Source of the DNA: an uncultured Clostridia bacterium
GTDB lineage: Bacteria > Bacillota > Clostridia > TANB77 > CAG-508
NCBI GenBank assembly: GCA_947625685.1
Contig: CANQPK010000005.1
Span: forward strand, 1-60,790
Length of the DNA: 60,790 nucleotides
Reading direction: 5' to 3'
The number at the start of each line of letters is the position of its first letter. Positions within the stretch are counted from its first letter, which is position 1. Shown here piece by piece: positions 1-8,766 of the stretch. The position numbers were made by a program, and so were the translations under genes. The notes below the pieces were generated by a model that was not told the origin of the DNA, did not search any database, and worked only from the letters and a program-made list of their open reading frames with translations.

Positions 1-1
1 C

Positions 2-115
2 AAAGTATGCAGTAAAAGTATGCAATAAAATTATGTAACAATTGAGAAACATAGCTTTCCAGCTTGCAACATATATTAAAAAATACCCAAGTATGCAATA
101 GGGTATGCAGTAGAT
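2..115 (+). repeat. Left arm of long inverted repeat with GTATGCARTA iterations
   Basis: Four copies of a GTATGCA(A/G)TA core are visible, two in the outer block (2-30) and two in the inner block (81-115). They are separated by a 50-nt spacer containing AGCTTTCCAGCTTG. The reverse complement of 2606-2719 reproduces both blocks exactly and keeps the spacer length. Confidence 0.9.
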
Positions 116-293
116 ATATGTATTTTCTATATAACATTTTATTAATTTTAAAAGCATATTTATAAATTTTAAGTAAAAAAGTGTAAAAATAATAAAATTT
201 ATTGCGAAAAATGTGTAAATTTTGCTTAAAAAAGTGTAAAAAATGTGTAAATTTTCAAAAATATATGTTATAATAATTATAGGAGTTGATTAT

Positions 294-1592
294 ATGGAAA
301 GAAAAATAATGAAAGAATTGTTAAAATGGAAAAATGATAAAAATAGAAAACCTTTAATATTGCGTGGAGCAAGACAAGTTGGTAAGACTTACATAATAAA
401 ACAATTTGGAGACGAAAATTATGAAGGTGTAGCATATTTCAATTTTGACCATGACACTGAACTATATACTTTATTTAAAAATACTAAAGATCCAAAAAGA
501 ATATTAGAACAATTATCTTTTATTTATGGTAAATCAATTATACCAGAAAAAACACTAATTGTATTTGATGAAATACAAGAATGTCCAGATGCATTAAATT
601 CACTTAAATACTTTGAAGAAGAAGCAAACGATTATCATATTATTAGTGCTGGGTCTTTACTTGGTATACGCTTATCTCATACATCGTTCCCAGTTGGAAA
701 AGTTGATTTTATGGATATGTATCCAATGACATTTACAGAATTTTTGGAGGCTGATGATTGTAAAAATTTAGTTGATTATATGGATTCTATTGTTAATATA
801 GAAAACATCCCTAATGTATTTTTTGAAAGATTAAAGGAAAAATTAAAAGCCTATTTCATTATAGGAGGAATGCCTGAGGTTGTAAATTCTTGGATTTGTG
901 ATAAGGATATGCAGAAAGTAAATAAATTACAAGAAAATATCTTGAGAGCTTACGAGAGCAATTTTTCAAAACATACTAATAATATAGAGGCAAATAGAAT
1001 CTCTACAGTATGGAATAGTATACCTTCTCAAATATCCAAAGAAAATAAAAAATTCCTATATCAAGTTGCTAAAGAAGGAGCAAGAGCAAGAGAATATGAA
1101 GGTGCTTTAAATTGGCTTAGAGATGCAAATATAATATATAAAGTATATGATGTCACAAAACCAAGTATGCCACTTATTAGTTATAATGATTTATCAGCAT
1201 TTAAAATATATGTATCTGATGTTGGTTTACTAAGAAAAATGACAAATTTAGATAGTAAAATAATTGCAGAAGATAACAAATTATTTGAAGAATTTAAAGG
1301 AGCTTTAACTGAAAACTTCATAATACAAAGTTTAACATCAATTGGACTAAATCCATATTATTATACATTTAATAATAGATACGAAATTGACTTTTTATTG
1401 CAATATAAAAATGAAATTATTCCTATTGAAGTTAAATCTAGTGAAAATATAAATAATACAAGTTTGAAAGTATACAATGAAAAATATAATCCAAAAATAA
1501 GAGTAAGATTTTCAATGAGAAATTTAACTAAAGATGATAATTTAATAAATATACCACTATTTATGGTAGAATATTTAGAAAAATTAATATAA
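294..1592 (+). CDS. ATP-binding protein, AAA+/DUF4143 family
   Basis: This is a predicted P-loop ATPase of the AAA/DUF4143 family common in anaerobes, usually of unknown function and often found in accessory or defence islands. The Walker A sequence RGARQVGKT lies near residue 25 and Walker B LIVFDEIQ near residue 90. The C-terminal DUF4143 part ends in a restriction-endonuclease-like patch, EIDFLL...PIEVKSS, typical of the family. The ATG at 294 is chosen because AGGAG lies 8 nt upstream; an ATG at 243 in the same frame has no ribosome site. The gene sits between long inverted repeats and converges on the HEPN/MNT pair. No in-frame CGG is present. Confidence 0.85.
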   Translation: MERKIMKELLKWKNDKNRKPLILRGARQVGKTYIIKQFGDENYEGVAYFNFDHDTELYTLFKNTKDPKRILEQLSFIYGKSIIPEKTLIVFDEIQECPDALNSLKYFEEEANDYHIISAGSLLGIRLSHTSFPVGKVDFMDMYPMTFTEFLEADDCKNLVDYMDSIVNIENIPNVFFERLKEKLKAYFIIGGMPEVVNSWICDKDMQKVNKLQENILRAYESNFSKHTNNIEANRISTVWNSIPSQISKENKKFLYQVAKEGARAREYEGALNWLRDANIIYKVYDVTKPSMPLISYNDLSAFKIYVSDVGLLRKMTNLDSKIIAEDNKLFEEFKGALTENFIIQSLTSIGLNPYYYTFNNRYEIDFLLQYKNEIIPIEVKSSENINNTSLKVYNEKYNPKIRVRFSMRNLTKDDNLINIPLFMVEYLEKLI

Positions 1593-1611
1593 TTGAATAT
1601 AAAAACGAACT

Positions 1612-1637
1612 GGAGCTAGTTATTTCTAACTAGCTCC
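1612..1637. terminator. Palindromic hairpin between convergent genes
   Basis: An 11-bp perfect stem (GGAGCTAGTTA / TAACTAGCTCC) has a 4-nt loop. It lacks a clear T-tract, so it may be a weak bidirectional terminator or only an RNA end-stabilising hairpin. Confidence 0.55.
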
Positions 1638-1768
1638 AAACATTAATTGCTTTCTAATACTATTTTTACTTGTGTTTACTTTATGGGACAAGTATACTTT
1701 ATTCACTTATTAAAATAATTCCTTCTTTTTGAACATTCTTATAAATATGTAAAATAATAAAGATTTTT

Positions 1769-2173
1769 TTATTTCGTAGAATACTCTTTAATATATTTTT
1801 CAACTAATATATTTAATTCTTTAGCCGTTTCTATCTGTAAAAAAGTTGCTTCATTGCTTGGTTTGTATTCTTCATCATAGTCACTATCTTCTCGAATTTT
1901 AGATGCAAGTATGATTCGCTTTCCAAGTTTTCTTGGAAAAATTTCTGTTTTTATATAATTTTTATTAAAATAAGCTAGAACATCCTTATGCCTTTTAAAA
2001 TCAATTCTTTCCATTGCAAAAACTGCTCTAATAGAATAAAAAATTGAATAATATGCTCTATTGTTAGCTGCAAGCAATTTATTCTTTTTATACAACAATT
2101 CTGCTGTATCACATTCTTCCTTAGCTCTTTCTATTCTATACAATGCTAAATCTATACTTTCTTTATCTTTCAC
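1769..2173 (-). CDS. HEPN domain protein (toxin-like half of HEPN/MNT pair)
   Basis: This 134-residue all-helical protein carries the HEPN signature AANNRAYYSIFYSIRAVF near residue 35, followed by a KRHKDV segment and a RED-SDYDEEY stretch. HEPN proteins beside minimal nucleotidyltransferases act as RNase toxins or as nucleotidyl-transfer targets. Its start overlaps the end of the upstream MNT gene by 11 bp, so the two are translationally coupled. The canonical RX4-6H RNase motif is not obvious, so catalytic activity is uncertain. It lies inside the inverted-repeat module. Confidence 0.8.
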   Translation of the reverse strand: MKDKESIDLALYRIERAKEECDTAELLYKKNKLLAANNRAYYSIFYSIRAVFAMERIDFKRHKDVLAYFNKNYIKTEIFPRKLGKRIILASKIREDSDYDEEYKPSNEATFLQIETAKELNILVEKYIKEYSTK

Positions 2174-2501
2174 TTAATACCACTCCTTCATTTGCAATAT
2201 TCATGTAGAATGGCTTAACATTTAGCCAAGAATTAAAATCATCTAAATTTCTTATTAATGGAGAAATTACTATACCTTTATCTATCTCTATATCAGCACA
2301 TTTTTCCCAAATTAATAAACTATATTTGCTAATTTCTTCACTTGTCAAATCAGTTAAAATCATTATATCTATATCAGAATTTTTATTGTAGTCACCTCTT
2401 GCATAAGAACCATATAGTATAATTTTTTTTAATCTATTTCCTAATATTTGCTTTATTTCTTCTAAAAATTCTTCAAGGATTTTTTGAGTACCCTTTGGCA
2501 T
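2163..2501 (-). CDS. MNT-type minimal nucleotidyltransferase (antitoxin-like)
   Basis: This is a small nucleotidyltransferase with the diagnostic GSYARGDYNKNSDIDIMI motif near residue 35 (GSxxRG...SDxDx). That motif supplies two metal-binding aspartates of the polymerase-beta fold. Such proteins pair with HEPN partners and usually neutralise them by modification. I place the start at the ATG at 2501, six bases after GAGGTG; a GTG nine bases upstream is the alternative. The gene is cotranscribed with the HEPN gene. Confidence 0.8.
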   Translation of the reverse strand: MPKGTQKILEEFLEEIKQILGNRLKKIILYGSYARGDYNKNSDIDIMILTDLTSEEISKYSLLIWEKCADIEIDKGIVISPLIRNLDDFNSWLNVKPFYMNIANEGVVLSER

Positions 2502-2605
2502 AATTATCACCTCTATTTATAGTTTATCATATTTTATGATATTTTGGAATGTTTTTTATAAATATTTTCTATATTCTATAAATTTAGACTAATTGATCAA
2601 TTATC

Positions 2606-2719
2606 ATCTACTGCATACCCTATTGCATACTTGGGTATTTTGAAGTATATATAACAAGCTAAAAAGCTGTATTTATCAAAGGTTTCATGTTTTTATTGCA
2701 TACTTTTACTGCATACTTT
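2606..2719 (-). repeat. Right arm of long inverted repeat
   Basis: This is the mirror of 2-115: a 35-nt inner block at 2606-2640 and a 29-nt outer block at 2691-2719 match the left arm perfectly in reverse complement. The 50-nt middle has diverged but keeps an AGCTTTTTAGCTTG core. It ends about 85 nt upstream of the secreted-protein gene at 2804. Confidence 0.9.
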
Positions 2720-2803
2720 AAAAGATAAATCTGCTGTAATTGTTATTATGTCTATGTTTTAAGAGTTATGCTTTCTCCAAGTAAAAAGGGAGGAGATAAA
2801 AAA

Positions 2804-4828
2804 ATGGTCAAAAAGAATTTTTTAAAAAGCAGTTTAATAATCGCTATTGCAGTAGCAATGATGTTACCAGTAATACCTACAATGTCATTCGCTGCAACAA
2901 GTGATAAACCAGTTTTCACATATAGTGCACATGTGCAAACTTATGGATGGAAATCAACAGTATTTTCAAGTGACGAATTAGAATTAGAAGGAAATCCAAG
3001 CAAGTTTGCTGGTACATCAGGTGAATCAAAAAGAGTAGAAGGCTTAAAAATTCAATTCAAAACATCATCAGATGTAAAAGTAAGTTATCGTGCACATGTT
3101 CAAGGTATTGGATGGCAAGACTGGCAAACAGCCAAAAGTGAACAAACAATCTTTATAGGAACAGAAGGACAATCAAAAAGGGTTGAAGCTATTCAAATGA
3201 GTGTAGAAGGATTAGAAGGATATAGAGTATTATATCGTGCGCATGTACAAGGCATTGGATGGCAAGACTGGGTAGATGCAGCAACAGATGCATATGCAGG
3301 AACAGAAGGGCAATCAAAAAGAGTTGAAGGTCTAGAAATAGCAGTTATCTCTACAGCAAGTGTAAAATATGATAATAATCATAATGGAACACATACAATT
3401 TCATACAATGGTAAACAATTAAAAACAGTAGATTGTTCATTTGGAGACTGGGTAGCTGCAGATAGTTCAAGTGAAAAAGCAATATCAAGAACAAAAACTT
3501 GTACATTATGTAACTATGTAAAAACAGAAACAAAAACACTAGAAGAAGCATTGAAAGCCGATACAGTAGTAACAGTTAAAAATCTTAAATTAACTAATAA
3601 TACAACAATACCTGAAGGAACTATGCTAGTAGTTGAAGGTAAATTAGAAACTAATAGTAAAGCAATAACAAACGAAGGAGCTATTGTTGCTAAAAAAATT
3701 GACTCAGCTTCTTATATAACAAATGAAGAAGGAGCAACTGTTACAATAAAAGGAAAATATATAAAAGGTGATAAAGATGTAACTTCTCCAGAAAAAGTGC
3801 TAAAAGATGCATTAGATCAAACATCTATAACAAATATTGAAATAGAGGAAGGATCTATTGCACAAGATGTTGAAACTGAAGTAACACTAAATCATGATGT
3901 AACAGCAGATTTAGGAGGAACAACTGTAAATATTAAAGTAAATAGTAAAAATCCTATGATAATACATAAATCAGGAAATTTAACACTAAAAAATGCTATA
4001 ATAAAAGACGATACTAAAACAGCAACTCAATTAACATCCGTAATAAGATCTCAAGCAACTGAAGGAAATATAACAATATCTGATTGTGCATTCACAACAT
4101 CTAAAGGAGATGGGCTTGAAGTTGGATATAATGGAACTAGTGGTCAACCAGGACAGGATATAAGCGACTTATCAAAAGTATCAGTAACAATTTCAAATTC
4201 TAAATTTACTATAAATGATGCTGAAGGAGCAGGTTTGTTTGTTAAGGGTAATGGCGCAAAAGTAAGTCTAAATAATGTAGATATAACAGCCAATGGTAAA
4301 GATGCTGCATGTATCTTTACAAACAACTACAGTAAAGATATAAAAATGAATGTAGTTGGTGGACATTTCCAAAGCACTAACGGAATAGTAGCATTATTAG
4401 CGAATGTAGGAACTTATACATTTGATGGAAGTACTTTACTAGGTAAAGATGCAATAGAAATCGAAGGTGGAGAATTAAATGTAATAAATAATTCTTCTGT
4501 AATAGCAACTAATGCAAAACAAACTCAATATAAATCTAATGGTTCAACTGGAAATTCAACAACTGGTTGTGGTATACAATTAATATTAACAAAAAGATAT
4601 AACAGTAATGTAGCAAAAACTACTAATATTACTATAAAAGACTCTACAGTAAAAGGAACTAATAACTATGGTGTACTTGTCCTTGAAGATAGTGAACAAA
4701 GTTTAGATAGCAAAGCAAATGTTAACTTAAACTACTATGCTGGTAGTACAATTGCTGGAGCTTTAGGTAGAGATAACATTCAACTAATTGATTCTAGTAA
4801 AGTAACAGTAAAAACAAATAATATTTAG
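2804..4828 (+). CDS. Secreted ChW-repeat / beta-helix protein A
   Basis: This is a 674-residue exported protein. It has a signal peptide (MVKKNFLKSSLII..., cleavage near SFA-AT) and three clostridial hydrophobic W (ChW) repeats around residues 40-185, marked by YRAHVQGIGWQDW and AGTEGQSKRVEG. A cysteine pair follows (CTLCNY), then a long Asn/Thr-rich region that looks like a right-handed parallel beta-helix. No sortase motif or membrane anchor is seen. The ATG at 2804 follows GGGAGGAG and matches the start of the convergent paralog at 7080; an upstream ATG at 2768 lacks a ribosome site. A cell-surface or matrix role is inferred; ChW repeats are otherwise of unclear function. Confidence 0.8.
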   Translation: MVKKNFLKSSLIIAIAVAMMLPVIPTMSFAATSDKPVFTYSAHVQTYGWKSTVFSSDELELEGNPSKFAGTSGESKRVEGLKIQFKTSSDVKVSYRAHVQGIGWQDWQTAKSEQTIFIGTEGQSKRVEAIQMSVEGLEGYRVLYRAHVQGIGWQDWVDAATDAYAGTEGQSKRVEGLEIAVISTASVKYDNNHNGTHTISYNGKQLKTVDCSFGDWVAADSSSEKAISRTKTCTLCNYVKTETKTLEEALKADTVVTVKNLKLTNNTTIPEGTMLVVEGKLETNSKAITNEGAIVAKKIDSASYITNEEGATVTIKGKYIKGDKDVTSPEKVLKDALDQTSITNIEIEEGSIAQDVETEVTLNHDVTADLGGTTVNIKVNSKNPMIIHKSGNLTLKNAIIKDDTKTATQLTSVIRSQATEGNITISDCAFTTSKGDGLEVGYNGTSGQPGQDISDLSKVSVTISNSKFTINDAEGAGLFVKGNGAKVSLNNVDITANGKDAACIFTNNYSKDIKMNVVGGHFQSTNGIVALLANVGTYTFDGSTLLGKDAIEIEGGELNVINNSSVIATNAKQTQYKSNGSTGNSTTGCGIQLILTKRYNSNVAKTTNITIKDSTVKGTNNYGVLVLEDSEQSLDSKANVNLNYYAGSTIAGALGRDNIQLIDSSKVTVKTNNI

Positions 4829-4863
4829 TAATAAATAGACTAAATTACAATTATGAAGTACAA

Positions 4864-4902
4864 GAAAATATTCCCAGCTTTCACTAATCTGGGAATATTT
4901 TC
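4864..4902. terminator. Bidirectional terminator between convergent paralogs
   Basis: A 14-bp perfect stem (GAAAATATTCCCAG / CTGGGAATATTTTC) with an 11-nt loop is flanked by A- and T-rich ends. It can serve both the gene ending at 4828 and the one ending at 4933. Confidence 0.85.
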
Positions 4903-4932
4903 TTATATTATTATTGAATTTAGAATGTTTAA

Positions 4933-7080
4933 TTATTTAACAGTTGTTGTAACTTTATCTGATATATTAGTTGATTTAACTTCTTTTCCTAATTTTCCAT
5001 TTAAAGCTTTATATGAAGCTGAATCATATGTTAATGTGATAGGTGTTACTTGTGTGTTTAAAGAAGTGTTAGCTGCAACATTTACGGCATATCCATTAGC
5101 ACTTGTTAATGTAGAATTTTTAACATCTAACGCCATTCCATTATTATCTCCATATCCACTCATTAATTTAAGTATAACTGCACTACCAGACATAGTTGTG
5201 CTACCTAATTTAACTTCTCCAGCACCACTGTTATTAGCTGTACCAGTTGCTTTTATTGTAACTCCATTTAATGTTAATGCTGAACCAGCTGTTTCTATTC
5301 CGTTTCCACCTTCTAATGTACAATTTGTAAATGTAGATTTTCCTGTAGATGCTAAATATGCTACTGTTGATTCTTTTGCAGTTGTTTTATATGTTCCACC
5401 ATTTACTACAAAAGTATTGTTGCTTGTTTGTCTTGCATTTGTATGTAATGCAAAATTAGCAGCTGTAATGTTTGTGTTAGTTAAGTTAATAGTTGCATCT
5501 GTAGAGTGTGCAATTATTCCCCAACCAACATTATTTATTGTTACATTGTCTAAAGTAGTAACTTTGTCTTTCATAGCTCCTTTATTATCTTGACCGACTG
5601 TATCATATCCAACACTTAGACCTATTGATTCTTTTGCAACTCCATTTATAGTACAATTTTTCATATTTAATATTCCTTTTGTTGCAATTCCATCACCTTT
5701 TGTAGTTATATCAATGTTTTCTAATGTTAATGTTCCTTTTTCATTATTCTTTATAGTGTAATATGCATTCTCAGGTGTAGCCTTTGTATCGTTTAATTTA
5801 CCATTTTTAAGTGTTAAATTTCCTTTATTTACTAGTATTCCTCCGTTTGTTACACTATCTCCTGTTGCTAATGTATTTTTTCCTAAATCTATTGTCACAT
5901 TCCAATCTTCTCCTAATGTTAATGCTGCGCTATCTTGATCTGTAATTGTTTGAGGCTTACTTAATTCTGGTACTTTTATTTCAAATGTTAAATTTTTAGC
6001 ACCTTCAGTTGCATTACTATCTAATTTTCCACCACTTAGTTTTAAGAAACTGGCATTACCAAATGCACTTTCAAATTCTTTTTCACTTTCTAATTCTGGT
6101 GCCCAAATTACAGTTCCATTTCCTTTTAGTTTTGCACCATTTGATCCATCTTTTGATGTTAATAATAATTTACCACCTTCATTGATTGTTATATCTTGTG
6201 TTCCTAAAGATTCAGTAACTGTTAATGTTTTTCCATCTTTTATTGTTAAGGCACTTTCTACTTTATCTACTGTTAAAGCAGTAGCACTATTATCAAGAGC
6301 ATCTTGTAATGTTGTTGTTATTGAGTGCCCACATTTACAAACTCTCTTAATATTTCCGCTTCCACTTGCTTCATTACCTTCATATATACAAGCCTCTTTT
6401 ACTGATTCATTGCATACTTTACAAGTTTTTATATGGCTTGCTACTCCATTAACATCACCTGTATAGCTGTACTCATATTGATGGACATGAGCAACAACTA
6501 TTTCGATAGCTTCTATTCTTCTTGATTCACCTTTTGTTCCAGCAAAGTTTCTTTCTGTTTCATTGTATTTATTAGCGTCTGCTGTTACCCAATCTTGCCA
6601 TCCTTCTCCTTGTACATGTGCACGATATTTGATTTCATAACCTGCATTTGTTAATTTATCTAAACCAACAACTGTTATCTTAACAGCTTCAACTCTCTTA
6701 GATTGGCCTTTTGTTCCTACAAAAGTAGTTCCTTCTTTTGTCACAGGAACTTCTGTTGTCCATCCAAGTCCTTGAACATGAGCTTGGTATTTTAATGATA
6801 CTCCTGTTGGTCCTTCAAATGCCATAGTTAAAGATTCCATTCTCTTTGACTCACCAGTAACACCAGCAAATGATGTAGGTGTTTCAGTTACTTCACTTCC
6901 TGCTTCAACTACTCTTCCATCTCCGTAGGTTTGCATATGTGCACTATATGTTAAAGATACGGATTCACTATCATTGCTAGCTGCTGAAACTTTATTTGGT
7001 AACATTACTGCTACTGTTAAAGCTGTTACAACAGCTAAAGCGATTATTAAACTGCTTTTTAAAAAATTCTTTTTGACCAT
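4933..7080 (-). CDS. Secreted ChW-repeat / beta-helix protein B
   Basis: This 715-residue paralog of the protein at 2804 is convergent with it. The first 13 residues are nearly identical (MVKKNFLKSSLII) and both genes have the same GGGAGGAGATAAAAAA leader before ATG. A signal peptide ends near KVSAA. ChW repeats carry YQAHVQGLGW and YRAHVQGEGWQDW, followed by a small Cys motif (CKVC...CKCG) and a Gly/Asn-rich beta-helix. The conserved upstream sequence suggests the two genes arose by inverted duplication. The product is probably a surface or exopolysaccharide-associated structural protein; no catalytic motif is visible. Confidence 0.8.
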   Translation of the reverse strand: MVKKNFLKSSLIIALAVVTALTVAVMLPNKVSAASNDSESVSLTYSAHMQTYGDGRVVEAGSEVTETPTSFAGVTGESKRMESLTMAFEGPTGVSLKYQAHVQGLGWTTEVPVTKEGTTFVGTKGQSKRVEAVKITVVGLDKLTNAGYEIKYRAHVQGEGWQDWVTADANKYNETERNFAGTKGESRRIEAIEIVVAHVHQYEYSYTGDVNGVASHIKTCKVCNESVKEACIYEGNEASGSGNIKRVCKCGHSITTTLQDALDNSATALTVDKVESALTIKDGKTLTVTESLGTQDITINEGGKLLLTSKDGSNGAKLKGNGTVIWAPELESEKEFESAFGNASFLKLSGGKLDSNATEGAKNLTFEIKVPELSKPQTITDQDSAALTLGEDWNVTIDLGKNTLATGDSVTNGGILVNKGNLTLKNGKLNDTKATPENAYYTIKNNEKGTLTLENIDITTKGDGIATKGILNMKNCTINGVAKESIGLSVGYDTVGQDNKGAMKDKVTTLDNVTINNVGWGIIAHSTDATINLTNTNITAANFALHTNARQTSNNTFVVNGGTYKTTAKESTVAYLASTGKSTFTNCTLEGGNGIETAGSALTLNGVTIKATGTANNSGAGEVKLGSTTMSGSAVILKLMSGYGDNNGMALDVKNSTLTSANGYAVNVAANTSLNTQVTPITLTYDSASYKALNGKLGKEVKSTNISDKVTTTVK

Positions 7081-7214
7081 TTTTTTATCTCCTCCCTTTT
7101 TACTTATGGTTTATTTTTTTAGAATAGCAATTCTGTATATATTTATATCACATAGCATTATTCATGTCAATACTTTTTTGAAAAAATTTACAAAAAAAAT
7201 GTCAATTTTTGCAT

Positions 7215-7259
7215 AAAAAAATACCCCCATTTTAAATCAAATTTAAGGGTATTTTTTTA
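7215..7259 (-). terminator. Terminator of the polysaccharide operon
   Basis: The stem AAAAAATACCC / GGGTATTTTTT has an AT-rich loop containing a second small stem, and a T-run follows on the minus strand. It lies 54 nt past the flippase stop codon. Confidence 0.7.
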
Positions 7260-7312
7260 TAAATTATATATCTTTTATTATCTTTTATTTTTTTATCGTC
7301 TTATAAGCTAAT

Positions 7313-8752
7313 TTATTGCTTCATAAATTTGTACCTTATTTTATCTAATACTGTACAAACAAGCTCATCTTTGAGTATTACTAGGCATGTTCCGTATGTT
7401 ATAATTCCAACAACTACTTGAGTAATTAAGCACTGTGATCTATCCTTAATTAAAAATCCTATTATAATACAGATTACAAACATTATTAATGAAGATATTA
7501 CATAGTTTTTAGCTAGCTTCAATATTTCTTTTATATTGAAGTCTTTTCTTATAAAGTAGAATTGTAATGCTGTTACACAAGTTTCTGCGATTATTGTTCC
7601 TATTGATGCTCCAACTGATGCAAAATTCCATATTAATAACATATTAATTATAAAGTTGACTGCCGCTCCTGCTATAACTGATATAGTAAACTCCTTTTGT
7701 TTTTTTGTTGGTAATAAATATTGTGTTCCAATGACATTACTTAATCCTATTATTAATACTATTGGGCTTATTACTGACATTAGTATTGCAACTTTGTCGT
7801 AATTTGGTCCATAAAATATTGGAACAAAGTTTTTGGCTACACTGATTATTCCAAATATTACAGGAAAGGCTAATAAAAATACAAATGTAAATGACCTTTT
7901 CATATATTCTTCTAATTTATCTTTTTCACCATTTATAAATGTATTTGCCATTCTTGGAATCATGACTGTTCCGAGTGATGTTACAACTGTAAGTAATATC
8001 TTTATTATTTTTTGACTCTGTTCATAGTACCCTACTTCTGATTTGTCAGGAATTATTGTTCCTATCATTACTTTATCTAGTACTGTATATATTTGTATTG
8101 CTATTTGAGGAATGAATAATGCAATTGTTGGTCTTATATGTTTTAGTATACTTATTCCTCTGAAATCTATCTTCTTTAAATATTTAGGTAAATATGTCCA
8201 CATTGATATATTTCCTAATAATGTAGATAATGCATATATCCAAAAATAGATATATAAATCACTAGATGTTTTTACAAAAGCAAATATTGCTACAACACTA
8301 GCTAGTTTTACAATTATATTTCTTATTACTATTTTCTTAAATTCTTCTAGTCCTTGGAAGAACCAACTTATATCTAAGCAGTTTGCTAATAATTCTAATA
8401 GTAGAATTTTATAGTAGATTTGATATTGAGCCCCATTTACAAATGTAATATAAAAGATCAGCATTGATACTGCCATTGTTGCAAATCTTAGTAATACTAT
8501 TTCCCAAAATGTTTTGCTGTACTTTTCCGTTTTACCTTGAAGATATGCTATCTCCATCTGTCCATATTTTGCTATTCCTAATGATCCAAATAATATGAAA
8601 TATGTTGTGATTGATGTTGTGTAGCTATATATTCCTATATTTTCTGCTCCTAGTATTCTAGAAATATATGGAGTTGTGATTAGTGGTAAAATTAGAGCTA
8701 GTATTTCATATGTTAGATTATATATATAATTCTTTGTAATTGATTTTTTCAT
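7313..8752 (-). CDS. Polysaccharide flippase, Wzx/PST family
   Basis: This is a 479-residue integral membrane protein with about 12-14 hydrophobic segments and the family N-terminus (NYIYNLTYEILALILPLIT...YISRILGAENIG). Homologs flip undecaprenyl-linked glycan repeat units across the membrane. It is the last gene of a minus-strand operon with glycosyltransferases and a Wzy-like polymerase, which supports a Wzx role. A terminator follows directly. Confidence 0.88.
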   Translation of the reverse strand: MKKSITKNYIYNLTYEILALILPLITTPYISRILGAENIGIYSYTTSITTYFILFGSLGIAKYGQMEIAYLQGKTEKYSKTFWEIVLLRFATMAVSMLIFYITFVNGAQYQIYYKILLLELLANCLDISWFFQGLEEFKKIVIRNIIVKLASVVAIFAFVKTSSDLYIYFWIYALSTLLGNISMWTYLPKYLKKIDFRGISILKHIRPTIALFIPQIAIQIYTVLDKVMIGTIIPDKSEVGYYEQSQKIIKILLTVVTSLGTVMIPRMANTFINGEKDKLEEYMKRSFTFVFLLAFPVIFGIISVAKNFVPIFYGPNYDKVAILMSVISPIVLIIGLSNVIGTQYLLPTKKQKEFTISVIAGAAVNFIINMLLIWNFASVGASIGTIIAETCVTALQFYFIRKDFNIKEILKLAKNYVISSLIMFVICIIIGFLIKDRSQCLITQVVVGIITYGTCLVILKDELVCTVLDKIRYKFMKQ

Positions 8753-8766
8753 TTTAACCTCTTCTT

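Larger units (their letters stand above)
2..2719. mobile_element. Candidate inverted-repeat-bounded module (DUF4143 ATPase + HEPN/MNT)
   Basis: Two 114-nt arms in inverted orientation (2-115 and 2606-2719) enclose a DUF4143 ATPase gene and a convergent HEPN/MNT nucleotidyltransferase pair. The outer 29 nt and inner 35 nt of the arms match perfectly, and the middle 50 nt has diverged at equal length. Nothing transposase-like is present, so movement is inferred only from the symmetrical ends and the defence-type cargo. The window starts at the left arm, so target duplication cannot be examined. Confidence 0.4.

Noticed and set aside
2-2719. GTATGCARTA iterations as a CRISPR array or replication iterons
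   Set aside because: Units are only ten bases, occur as two paired blocks in inverted arms without regular spacers, and no cas or replication gene is adjacent.
4853-5593. 246-codon plus-strand open frame opposite the second ChW gene
   Set aside because: It is antisense to a clearly coding, repeat-bearing secreted protein. Its Val/Ala/Pro-rich composition is what a complement of Asn/Gly/Thr-rich sequence produces, and it has no ribosome site.
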